Shown here one piece after another: positions 1 to 7,200 of a stretch of 14,831 nt of DNA (position 1 is its first letter; each line of letters begins with the position of its first letter). Origin of the DNA: an archaeon (GTDB lineage Archaea > Nanobdellota > Nanobdellia > Pacearchaeales > GW2011-AR1). A program made the translations under genes and the position numbers. Under the pieces are notes generated by a model. That model was not told the DNA's origin. It worked only from the letters and a program-made list of their open reading frames with translations, and made no database searches. Location: positions 1 through 14,831 of the forward strand of contig JAUVHP010000020.1 in the NCBI GenBank assembly GCA_030593225.1. The letters are read 5' to 3'.

Positions 1-144
1 ATGGATAAGAGCTGAATGCATCTAAGCTCGAAGCCATCCGCAAAACGAGACAATTAAGGCCGTCATAGAAGATGACGTTGATAGAGTTCTTGTGTAAGTT
101 TGAAGGTTCGCCGACAAATTCAGCATAGAACAACTAAAAGCCTC
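1..144 (+). rRNA. 23S ribosomal RNA, 3' end (partial)
   Basis: The first ~144 nt read as the 3' terminus of 23S rRNA. The conserved run GCATCTAAGC (about 18-27) is followed by GACGTTGATAGAG (about 73-85), TGTGTAAG and a terminal ACTAA near 132-136. These occur in the order and spacing of the last helices of archaeal and bacterial 23S rRNA. The start lies outside the window and the 3' end (about 141-144) is approximate. The stretch is clearly GC-richer than its surroundings, as expected for a structural RNA in an AT-rich genome. Its last 44 nt are duplicated at 2321-2364. No 5S rRNA or intact tRNA follows. Confidence 0.9.
98..141 (+). repeat. Direct repeat A, copy 1 (last 44 nt of 23S rRNA)
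   Basis: These 44 nt run from GTTTGAAGG to CTAAAAGC and are identical to 2321-2364. This copy is continuous with the upstream 23S sequence. The repeat ends close to the expected mature 3' end of the rRNA. Confidence 0.95.
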
Positions 145-198
145 AACTGTATATTTTTTACAGAAAATTTCTTCTCCTGCTTGTTTCATAGATGAAAT
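145..198 (+). repeat. Direct repeat B, copy 1 (sequence just after 23S)
   Basis: The stretch from AACTGTATATTTTTT to TAGATGAAAT recurs at 2440-2491. The last 33 nt (166-198) are identical and a few indels lie in the T/A runs before them. Copies A and B are nearly adjacent here, but are separated by about 75 nt at the second locus. Confidence 0.9.
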
Positions 199-242
199 TA
201 TTTTGGGAAAGATTTAATTATTTCTATCTATCTTTTTATATA

Positions 243-692
243 ATGAGATTAAAAGAAGAAAAATTATTAATTATTATTGGAATTATTAGTGTAATAATAA
301 TATTTTGTGCTATAATAATTCAGATTTCCGATTCAAGAATTCATAATTTTGAGAATACTTTGAGAACAAAGGAATTATTAAATTTACATTATCATTCTGT
401 AGCAAGACAAAGTCAACTAAATGTTATTTACTATGGTTTGGCTGCTTCAGATTCAATTCCAGTAAGTGTTAAAGAACAAGAAATTACAAATAATTTTGAA
501 AGAAACAGAAATGATTATAGAAATTATTCACATATCGCAAAATTGTATGCTGATGAAATTAATTTCTTGAGAGATAATAACTCTTATTGGTTTACTATTA
601 AAAATGTTTTTGTAGTTTTTCAAATTTTTTTTATTCTTTTGAATATTTTATTATATTTCTATCTTTTTGATATGATTCATAAAAAAACTTAA
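243..692 (+). CDS. Hypothetical two-pass membrane protein
   Basis: I do not recognise this gene. From the ATG at 243 it encodes about 149 aa: a short charged N terminus (MRLKEEK), a strongly hydrophobic helix at about residues 8-27, a polar middle of about 90 residues rich in Asn, Arg and Tyr, and a second hydrophobic helix at about 118-142 ending in a Lys-containing tail (HKKT). Two membrane segments with a soluble loop, probably outside the cell, is the simplest topology. An in-frame ATG at 192 would add 17 residues, but it lies inside repeat B, whose other copy is not part of such a gene, and it would place a bulky segment before the first helix. I therefore prefer 243. The gene converges on the secreted-protein gene ending at 717, 24 nt away. 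Confidence 0.6.
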   Translation: MRLKEEKLLIIIGIISVIIIFCAIIIQISDSRIHNFENTLRTKELLNLHYHSVARQSQLNVIYYGLAASDSIPVSVKEQEITNNFERNRNDYRNYSHIAKLYADEINFLRDNNSYWFTIKNVFVVFQIFFILLNILLYFYLFDMIHKKT

Positions 693-716
693 TTATTTAT
701 TTTTTAAAAAACCTCT

Positions 717-1463
717 TCAACCCAAAATCTCTCTAAACCAATTAAAAACTTTTTCCATTATATTTTTATTAACAGGAATTACAGTATTCTCAACTTCTAA
801 AGAATAAGTTTTGTTGTAACTTAATTGTTCTAATTGAGCTTCAATTTTTTCAAATGCTTCTTCTTTTCTTTCATCAATTTCTTTAGATACTTCTTCTTCA
901 ATTCTTTTTTCAATTTCCTCACTTTGATTTATGCAAATTCCATTCAAACAAGAATTTGTTAAACATTCAAAATTATTATTACATTTTTTTCCTGTTTCTG
1001 ATTGATTAGCAAAAATATCTTTCTTCGCATATCTTTCTTGACCATTTGCAAATCTTACAATAAATTCTTCAGCACAATATTTATCATCTATTATATATCC
1101 ATAAGGGTAGCATTTTTTATCAAGAAAACAACCTGAATTTTTACAATCTGTTTCTTTTTGAGAAGGTTGTTTATCATAAGAAACAAATATTCCGCCTGAA
1201 ATTACTTGGGGATTTGGAATATTTCCAATAGAATTTGGAGAAGAAGAACCACACATTCTTGAACAATAACATTTGCTTTGATCTCCCCCTGGACAAGTTT
1301 GTTCTACACATAATGTTTTTCCTGCAGGTATATTATATGATTCGCAAGAATTAATAGTTTTTTGTGGTGTTTGAGGATTATTTGAAGGTGCAGGAAAATT
1401 TGCCCCTTGCACAAAAGATAAACTAATTATTAATATTATTATGCAACCAATTGCCAATTTCAT
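717..1463 (-). CDS. Secreted cysteine-rich protein (hypothetical)
   Basis: From the ATG at 1463 this encodes 248 aa. It starts with a classical signal peptide (MKLAIGC, then an Ile/Leu core to about residue 19, with a likely cut near VQG-ANF). The mature part has 14 cysteines between residues 40 and 177, including CYCSRMC and a KCNNNFECLTNSC-type motif, so several disulfides are likely. A charged, Glu/Lys-rich coiled-coil-like segment follows at about 183-215, with a short amphipathic C terminus. N-x-S/T sequons occur (NQSE, NKTY). The frame is open 20 codons further upstream, but that extension would bury the signal peptide and crosses the promoter-like 29-bp repeat, so the shorter start is preferred. 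It is probably a cell-surface or exported protein; function is unknown. It is divergent from the 125-aa gene at 1559. Confidence 0.75.
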   Translation of the reverse strand: MKLAIGCIIILIISLSFVQGANFPAPSNNPQTPQKTINSCESYNIPAGKTLCVEQTCPGGDQSKCYCSRMCGSSSPNSIGNIPNPQVISGGIFVSYDKQPSQKETDCKNSGCFLDKKCYPYGYIIDDKYCAEEFIVRFANGQERYAKKDIFANQSETGKKCNNNFECLTNSCLNGICINQSEEIEKRIEEEVSKEIDERKEEAFEKIEAQLEQLSYNKTYSLEVENTVIPVNKNIMEKVFNWFREILG

Positions 1464-1492
1464 ATTTTTATTATAAATTCGGAACTTATAAG
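1464..1492 (-). repeat. 29-bp repeat, copy 1 (inverted relative to 11920-11948), overlapping a probable promoter
   Basis: Read on the minus strand it begins CTTATAAG and ends ATAATAAAAAT directly before the ATG at 1463. An identical 29-bp stretch lies on the plus strand at 11920-11948. The palindromic CTTATAAG (1485-1492) sits about 25 nt before the start codon, where an archaeal TATA box of a leaderless gene belongs. Confidence 0.85.
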
Positions 1493-1528
1493 ACTTTCTC
1501 CTAGTATTTCTAAAATCTCGCAAAAAGA

Positions 1529-1536
1529 TTTATAAC
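1529..1536 (+). promoter_or_regulatory. TATA-like box for the 125-aa gene
   Basis: TTTATAAC (preceded by AAAAAGA) lies about 26 nt upstream of the ATG at 1559. There is no Shine-Dalgarno sequence between them, consistent with a leaderless archaeal transcript. Confidence 0.5.
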
Positions 1537-1558
1537 TATTTTTGTATTTCATTCCTCT

Positions 1559-1936
1559 ATGGGAAATTATGAAAAAAATATTCCTTTGACAAAAGAGGAC
1601 TTAGAAAAAATAAAAAAAGTTTTAACCAATATAAATTTTGAAGAGATTAAAATTCATAAGCATTATTGGTTAAGTGGAATTGATGGTTTACCAAAACACG
1701 GATTTGAGTTGAAAGAATTAAAACAATTATTTAATAAAACAGAATTAATTACTCACGGATTCAAAAGAAGATTAGGAAATAATTTTGGTTATACTTTAAT
1801 TTATGAAATCAGTAAAAATAGATTTGTAAAAATATGTTATTTTTTAGACGAATTTCCAATCAAAATTTTTAATGCAATACCCATAAATAGAAATCTTGAA
1901 AAAGCAGTTTCAAAAAGATATGGACTTAGAATTTAA
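1559..1936 (+). CDS. Hypothetical 125-aa protein, possibly toxin-like
   Basis: This is a complete ORF with a TATA-like box at the right distance. The product is small, basic, and has no signal peptide or membrane helix. An N-terminal helical part (residues ~9-25) precedes an alpha/beta body containing KHYWLSG, HGFKRRLG and a strand-rich C-terminal half (YTLIYEIS, FVKICYFLDE). I do not recognise the family with certainty. The strand pattern and His/Arg-rich core are reminiscent of small RelE- or DUF4258-like toxins, but this is only an impression. Its stop codon overlaps the end of the DUF2283 gene on the opposite strand by 4 nt. In other genomes DUF2283 genes often sit beside DUF4258-like genes, which is mild contextual support. 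Confidence 0.7.
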   Translation: MGNYEKNIPLTKEDLEKIKKVLTNINFEEIKIHKHYWLSGIDGLPKHGFELKELKQLFNKTELITHGFKRRLGNNFGYTLIYEISKNRFVKICYFLDEFPIKIFNAIPINRNLEKAVSKRYGLRI

Positions 1937-2271
1937 TATGCAACCTGCAAAGGCATTTTATTAGACGGAGCAGTTACATTTATCGTTGTGTTAATTTTTC
2001 CTCTAATTATTCCAATCCCTATAAAAAGCATATTTCCTGTTTTTCTAACAATTAAATTAACACTGTCTGGAGAAACCAAAATATCTGGCGACAGATTAAA
2101 AATTTTACTCGCCTCTTCTACCTCAATACCTACAACCTTATTATCGTTACCAATATCTATATTAAAATCTCCCATAGACAAGCAACCCTTAACTCCTTCA
2201 TTGATTTCGTCAGAATAAACATGTAAAATATCTAGTTCAGAATCATAATCAAAACTTATATTTTTTACCAT
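1933..2271 (-). CDS. DUF2283 domain protein
   Basis: From the ATG at 2271 this encodes 112 aa. The N-terminal half matches the DUF2283 pattern: FDYDSELDILHVYS, then GDFNIDIGNDNKVVGIEVEEAS and a conserved-looking I(F)NLSPDIL segment. This is a short beta-rich fold typical of small single-domain proteins of unknown function. The C-terminal 40 residues form further predicted strands (VNLIVRKTGNMLFIGIGI). The reading frame continues upstream to 2418, but that part is translated from the duplicated 23S fragment and is implausible as protein. The start at 2271 also has a TATA-like box at 2298-2305. The gene converges with the 125-aa gene. Function is unknown; a link to toxin-antitoxin-like modules is inference from general neighbourhood patterns. 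Confidence 0.8.
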   Translation of the reverse strand: MVKNISFDYDSELDILHVYSDEINEGVKGCLSMGDFNIDIGNDNKVVGIEVEEASKIFNLSPDILVSPDSVNLIVRKTGNMLFIGIGIIRGKINTTINVTAPSNKMPLQVAY

Positions 2272-2297
2272 CTTAATTATATAATTTAGTTTTAGTA

Positions 2298-2305
2298 TAT
2301 TTAAA
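2298..2305 (-). promoter_or_regulatory. TATA-like box for the DUF2283 gene
   Basis: On the minus strand TTTAAATA lies about 27-34 nt before the ATG at 2271. It supports the internal start rather than the longer frame. Confidence 0.45.
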
Positions 2306-2320
2306 AATATGATGTTTTGG

Positions 2321-2364
2321 GTTTGAAGGTTCGCCGACAAATTCAGCATAGAACAACTAAAAGC
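2321..2364 (+). repeat. Direct repeat A, copy 2 (displaced 23S rRNA 3' end)
   Basis: These 44 nt are identical to 98-141, but the sequence upstream here (ATGATGTTTTGG) is unrelated to 23S. This is an isolated copy of the rRNA terminus and not a second rRNA gene. Confidence 0.95.
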
Positions 2365-2404
2365 TTTACTTTTTGTTTTTGTATGATTTCGCAAAAAGCA
2401 AACC

Positions 2405-2440
2405 ATGCGTTTGCCCAAGCGTGGTCAAACGGAAGCATTA
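2405..2440 (+). pseudogene. Fragment resembling the 5' half of tRNA-Leu
   Basis: TTGCCCAAGCGTGGTCAAA resembles the 8-21 region of an archaeal tRNA-Leu: T8, A14, G15, the G18G19 pair and the GGTCAAA D-loop typical of Leu, with a partly mismatched D-stem (CC with GG). The sequence stops resembling a tRNA at about the anticodon (GCATTAA) and joins repeat B. No 3' half, T-arm or CCA end follows. It is most likely a truncated tRNA remnant. A competing reading is a simple hairpin, since CGTTTG and CAAACG are perfectly complementary. Confidence 0.4.
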
Positions 2441-2491
2441 ACTGTATATTTTTTTAAGAATTTCTTCTCCTGCTTGTTTCATAGATGAAAT
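2440..2491 (+). repeat. Direct repeat B, copy 2
   Basis: This corresponds to 145-198; 2459-2491 is identical to 166-198. Read on the minus strand, one frame gives MKQAGEEILKKIYS and a stop codon, which looks like the C-terminal tail of a protein. Repeat B may therefore derive from the 3' end of a lost gene that once converged on the 23S gene. The 54-aa minus-strand ORF uses a different frame through the same DNA. Confidence 0.85.
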
Positions 2492-2618
2492 ATTTATTGA
2501 GAATAAATCCTATAATACTAAGAATTATCAAGATGATTCCGATTCCTAAAAAGCTAGTCAATAAACCACCAATTAAATAACTCCATCTTTTTTTTATTAC
2601 AAATTCATTAAAACTCAT
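2454..2618 (-). CDS. Small single-pass membrane protein (54 aa, hypothetical)
   Basis: This short ORF starts with ATG at 2618. It has a basic N terminus (VIKKRW), one long hydrophobic segment (about residues 14-40, rich in Ile, Leu and Gly) and a basic tail (SRRRNS). The charge pattern fits a small one-pass or hairpin membrane protein. It lies 52 nt downstream of the Fic gene on the same strand and could share its transcript. Its last ten or so codons run through repeat B, so the present C terminus may have been created by the duplication. It could also be a chance ORF, but a clean hydrophobic helix flanked by charged residues makes coding plausible. Confidence 0.45.
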   Translation of the reverse strand: MSFNEFVIKKRWSYLIGGLLTSFLGIGIILIILSIIGFILNKYFIYETSRRRNS

Positions 2619-2670
2619 AAAAATAATTTGGATAATTAAACAAAAATTCTATCCACAATAAAACCTCTTC

Positions 2671-3912
2671 TTAATCCAACCTCTCATTTATCTTCTTCAA
2701 ATTAAATAATATTGTCTTTTGTAAATTTTCAAAAAGCTTTTTATCATTTCTTTTTTTAGAGCCCTTAGTATAACTAAGATATTCGTCCAATAAACCGAAA
2801 GGAATATCTAACATTGGAATTCCTTTTGAATGCAATAAATGAAAAGTTATGAGCCGAGTCGTTCGACTATTTCCGTCCTCAAAAGGATGAATGTATTGAA
2901 ACTCATTATGGAAATAAGAAGAAAAATTAATTATCTCCTCAATAGAACTTTTCTTTTGGTCTAAAAAGTTATTATACTTCTCTATTAGATTTTCAAACTT
3001 AGAATCAATTTCAGAAACTTTTGCAATTTTAAAATTAAGATTAGCGTGTATATGAACTGATTCTTTTCTAACAATTCCAGCAATCTTTGGCTTATGAAAC
3101 ATTGCCAATCTGTGATATTCTAATATTTCTTCTTTAGTCAATCTATTATCTGTCTGAGCATCTTTAAGCATTTTCAAAATCGCATTCTGATAATTTTTTA
3201 CTTCATCCACATCCTCGCTTTTAAGATCTCTTGGAATTATTTTATCCTTTAATATTTTTACGGTATCAGGCAAAGTAATTGGATTTCCTTCTAATGAAAG
3301 ACTATGCTGAACAAACTTTATTTCAAACTCGTTAACAATTTTCCTATATCCTACCTCATTCTTTTTTCTTAATTGTTTATACAATGCCAATTCTTTTTTT
3401 ATTTCATCTAAATAATTAATATTATATTCCCTACGAGGTTTGTGAGTAAATCCAAAATAAATTAACAAATTATTAATCAAGGTATTATAAAATATTCTTG
3501 CCCTCAACGGTTTCCTTGAGCTAATTAATAATAGGCCATTTTTGTCCAAAATTCCAACATACTTCTTAAAAGTTTTAGGATTAATTTTAATATCCTTTTG
3601 TCCAAACTCTTCTTTTTTTAACGCTTCATTAATAAATTTCACAATATTTTTATCCAATAAAAAATTATAATTTATATTATTGCGAACACAATAAAAAATT
3701 AAATCATAAAGCGATTTTGTTTTTTCTGAAGTTTTTACGCTAAACCCTTTTTTTGTTTTAGATAAAATATTTTCTTTTTTCAACTCATTTAAAATCCTAT
3801 AAATCTTTTTTAATTCGGGTTTATTTTTATTTAATTCCCTTGCTATCCTTGTTGCTTTCATTGAAGTTTTATTTTCATAAATAATTTCAAAAACATCGTA
3901 CTTCGTGACCAT
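2671..3912 (-). CDS. Fic domain protein with N-terminal winged-helix-like region
   Basis: This encodes 413 aa. Residues 1-60 look like a winged helix-turn-helix (IARELNKNKPELKKIYRILNE region). Residues ~190-400 are a Fic/DOC fold. The Fic motif HPFEDGNSRTTR is at 342-353; the consensus is HPFx[D/E]GNGRxxR, so the usual second Gly is Ser349, a substitution seen in some Fic proteins. The catalytic His342 and the Asp/Glu, Asn348 and Arg350/Arg353 positions are kept. An inhibitory-helix motif, S204-LSL-E208-G-N, lies before the Fic core, so this is a class II, self-inhibited type. Such enzymes usually transfer AMP from ATP to a target protein side chain in the cytoplasm; the target here cannot be told. 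A TATA-like box precedes the start. The HTH suggests DNA binding or autoregulation (inference). Confidence 0.9.
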   Translation of the reverse strand: MVTKYDVFEIIYENKTSMKATRIARELNKNKPELKKIYRILNELKKENILSKTKKGFSVKTSEKTKSLYDLIFYCVRNNINYNFLLDKNIVKFINEALKKEEFGQKDIKINPKTFKKYVGILDKNGLLLISSRKPLRARIFYNTLINNLLIYFGFTHKPRREYNINYLDEIKKELALYKQLRKKNEVGYRKIVNEFEIKFVQHSLSLEGNPITLPDTVKILKDKIIPRDLKSEDVDEVKNYQNAILKMLKDAQTDNRLTKEEILEYHRLAMFHKPKIAGIVRKESVHIHANLNFKIAKVSEIDSKFENLIEKYNNFLDQKKSSIEEIINFSSYFHNEFQYIHPFEDGNSRTTRLITFHLLHSKGIPMLDIPFGLLDEYLSYTKGSKKRNDKKLFENLQKTILFNLKKINERLD

Positions 3913-3932
3913 ACTTTATTTAGTAGATACAA

Positions 3933-3942
3933 ATTTATAAAT
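3933..3942 (-). promoter_or_regulatory. TATA-like box for the Fic gene
   Basis: On the minus strand ATTTATAAAT is centred about 26 nt before the ATG at 3912, with no Shine-Dalgarno sequence in between. This is the leaderless arrangement seen elsewhere in the window. Confidence 0.5.
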
Positions 3943-4016
3943 GTTGCTATTTGATATAAAAAAGGGAAGAATTATGCTATAATGGTAGTAAATAGATTAA
4001 TTCTCTGATTCATCTT

Positions 4017-4145
4017 CTATAACTTCTTTAATAAATAAAGTGGCTTTAGAATAATTTCTATTTCGTCTGAATTAAGCAAATGAAGATAAACAGCCGACTT
4101 TTTCTCATGGACATCCATTATTATTTGAAGTGTCATGATTTTCAT
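4017..4145 (-). CDS. Small ORF (42 aa), possibly frameshifted; doubtful
   Basis: The gap between the Fic gene and the large secreted protein holds one small minus-strand ORF starting at 4145 (MKIMTLQIIMDVHEKK) and ending ILKPLYLLKKL. The first ~33 residues look protein-like (MDVHEKKSAVYLHLLNSDEI). Beyond that, shifting frame by one gives an equally plausible acidic tail (ATLFIKEVIEDESEN) ending at a stop near 4000. The gene may thus be a broken form of an approximately 50-aa protein. I recognise no family. The alternative is a non-coding intergenic stretch. Confidence 0.3.
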   Translation of the reverse strand: MKIMTLQIIMDVHEKKSAVYLHLLNSDEIEIILKPLYLLKKL

Positions 4146-4200
4146 TTGCCTATATTATTTATCTAATTTTTGGCTAATATGACACGATTTTTTCAACAAA

Positions 4201-4210
4201 ACTTTTATTA
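4201..4210 (+). promoter_or_regulatory. TATA-like box for the large secreted protein
   Basis: ACTTTTATTA is centred about 29 nt before the ATG at 4235. It overlaps the region just before an alternative in-frame ATG at 4211 and so argues for the later start. Confidence 0.45.
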
Positions 4211-4234
4211 ATGCTTTTTTCCTATTTACTTACA

Positions 4235-7200
4235 ATGAAAAAGGTGATAATTTTCTTTCTGTTTTTTGTTTTCCTATTATCAATTATCTCTGCTGTTTCT
4301 ATTGATTCTGAAATTCAAAAAATAACTTACTTTGCTGAAGAATATGAAACAGGAAATTTAAATTATGTTCAACTTTTAGTTAAAATAAGTTCTGTTCGAC
4401 AAAATTTAAATAAACTTTTAGGAGCGATTAATTTTGAAGGAGGAATTCTTAAACAAGAACAACTTAAATCTTTTTTAGGCAAACCCCAAGAAGAAACAAA
4501 ATGGGTTTGGATTGAAGGCGAAGAACACGAAAAAAAACTTGATTACTATGTTCCTGTATGGAATAAAATAATCTTCGACGGTAAAAAAATACAAATCCGA
4601 CTTGATGCATATCCTTCAATGTTAAAACCCAGATTTATAGACGATGTTAATTTGGATTTCAAAGAAAATGAAATTGTATACAGATTACATTTTCAAATTG
4701 AATTTAAAAGACCAGAAGAACAATTGAATGTCCAAAGCAAGATAAATGAAATAAAATTACTTGCAGAAATTTTTAATGAAGATCCAAGCAGATCAAATGC
4801 AGAGACATTAGCCAAAGAAAGTGTAAACGCTGAAATGATTTTTGAACAATTTTTTAAACAAGGCCAAGGCAACTGCGAGGATTTAATGAAATCTATTTTT
4901 GGAAGCGAAAACCAAAGACAAATGCAAAAAATTCTTCTTAATGAAATCATTTTTTTTGAAGGAGATAATTTTGAAGTAATAATAAGATTAGAGATGTGTG
5001 ACGAATGCGAATGGAATTGGGTTCATCTCGATATGCATTTAGAAGGAAGAGGAAATTTCAGACATCCAAAAGAACAAGGTGAAAAAGACTTAAAAAATAG
5101 ATTTGAAAATATGAATCTTCTTAGTTTCGAAGCTGAAGCAGAAAAATTATTAAATGAGATTAAAAAATTATTAGAGATAGGAAATTACAATCAAGCTATG
5201 TCTTATTCAAGCCAACTTCAAATGTTAAATGAAGCATGGAATAAAAAAGCAAATGATATTTGGGATCAAGTTAAAGAAGAAAGAACAGAAATGACATTTG
5301 ATGAAATTAAAGATTTTAAAGAAGACCAAGGAGAACTTGAACAAGCAGACCCTTACTATTGGATAAAAAAAGATCAAGGAGAAAGACAGAAAGTAAATGA
5401 ATTAAGAAAACAAAATTATATAACAAGAAAACAATTTTACTTGAATTATTTTGCACAATATGACAAAAAAGAATATTATTTTGAACAGACAGATTTTGAA
5501 AAAAGATTAATAGAAGAATTTAAAGTAAAAGGAAAAGAGATTTGTAATAATAATAAAGACGACAATAATAACGAACAAGTAGATTGTGCTGATGATCAAT
5601 GTGGGGGAAAAATTTGTGGAAAGGGAACTAATACTCTCGAAAATAATAATGAAACAACTACAATAGAAGTTGATTTTTATTGCATTAACAAAATTTGTCA
5701 GGCAAGAGAATTAGAAAAACCAACAGAAACTATTTGTGGAAATCATATTTGCGAAGAAGGAGAAGAAAAAACCTGTGTGGAAGATTGTGCAATTTGTTTC
5801 GAGCATGCTGCAATTGAATGTGAAGGAAATGTAATTTTTAGTGGAAAGGATGAGCGAGGCTGCCCATTAAATCCAATTTGTATTGAAGAAACAATGACTT
5901 GCGAAATCGACGACGATTGCCAAAATCCACTTTGTGGAAATGCAGAATGTGTAGATAGTTTATGCCAAGTTACAGAATTAGAAGAGTGTAAGGAAGCAGA
6001 GTGTGAAGAAGGACAAGAAAAAATAAAACAGTGTGGCACAGAAGAATTAGTTAGTGCAATTTGTATTAATGGTTTATGGAATAAAATTAGTATTGATTGT
6101 GGAGGGTTAGAAAAAGAAATTATAGAGGAGATAGTTGTAGAAGAAATTGTAGGAGGCGAGTGTGTTGCAAGAAGTGATTGTGGGGGAGAGAATGATGTTT
6201 GCAGTAACGGAAAATGTGTAACAATACCTCAAGTAGTTGATGTTGTAGATGAAGAAGGAGATGGACCAACAGGAGAGGCTGACGAAATTGTAGAAGATGA
6301 AGTTGTTGACGAGGTGTCAGAACCTGAGTCCGAACCAGTTCCAGATTTAGAACCAATAAAAGAACCTGAAGAAGTAGAAGAAATCCCTGAAGAAAAACCA
6401 AAAGAAGTTGTAGAACAGGAAGAATCAGCACCAGAACCTGAGCCAGTTTCAGAACCCGAATCTGTAATTACAGGAGAAATAATTTTCAAATTACCTGCTT
6501 ATTTAATTATGAAATTAACTAGTGCAATTACTGGAAGCATTGTAGATGGAGAAGGAGAAACAACTTCAGAACCCGCACCAGAACCTGAGCCAGTTTCAGA
6601 ACCCACACAACCAGAGGAACCCGTACCAAAAGAAATAATTGATTCACCAGACAAATCACCAGAAGAATATCCAAAAGATTTTGAAGATCATGAAGATGAT
6701 AATTGGGAAGTGAAAAGAGATGAAGAACAGAAAGATGATGATAGAGGAGATTGGGAAAGGCAAGATGAAGAAGATAGAGAAAGACATGAAGAAGAACAAA
6801 GAAGAAGGTGTGAGAAAGAATGTGTTAGGCCTTGTGTAGAAAAATGCATTAGAGAATCATGCGGAGAACATCTGGATTGTGATATTGATAAAGAAAGTAA
6901 AAACTGTGAAGGAGAATGTAGTGCTGACGAAGATTGTATTAAAAAATGTATGAGTGGCGAAGAAGATTGGTGGCAAGAATTCCAAGAAGAGCATAAAGAA
7001 GAAAAAGGAGTTTTCCAAGTTGGAGGAGGTTGTAGAAAAGAAAAAGGAAGAACAGCTGGACATATTTGGTTTGGTGGCTGGGGAGATCCTTTTGAAGAAA
7101 TAGAATCTTTGAAACACAAATATTATGATAGAGGAGGGGGAGATTGGTGTAAATATGATTTAGAAAATTTAATTCAACAAAGAAAAGAATTTGAAAAAGG

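Noticed and set aside
1460..1552. 30-codon minus-strand ORF whose TGA overlaps the secreted-protein ATG (ATGA), possible leader peptide
   Set aside because: Only 30 codons in AT-rich DNA, no Shine-Dalgarno, and the secreted-protein gene has its own TATA-like box in the same DNA; not enough to call.
1933..2418. Longer form of the DUF2283 ORF starting at 2418
   Set aside because: The extra 49 residues are translated from the duplicated 23S fragment and low-complexity DNA; the internal ATG at 2271 has a TATA-like box and matches the domain start.
5743..7119. Several minus-strand ORFs of 85-143 codons within the large secreted-protein gene
   Set aside because: They are Ser/Phe/Leu-rich mirror images of its acidic and Lys-rich codons; no start signals or family features.
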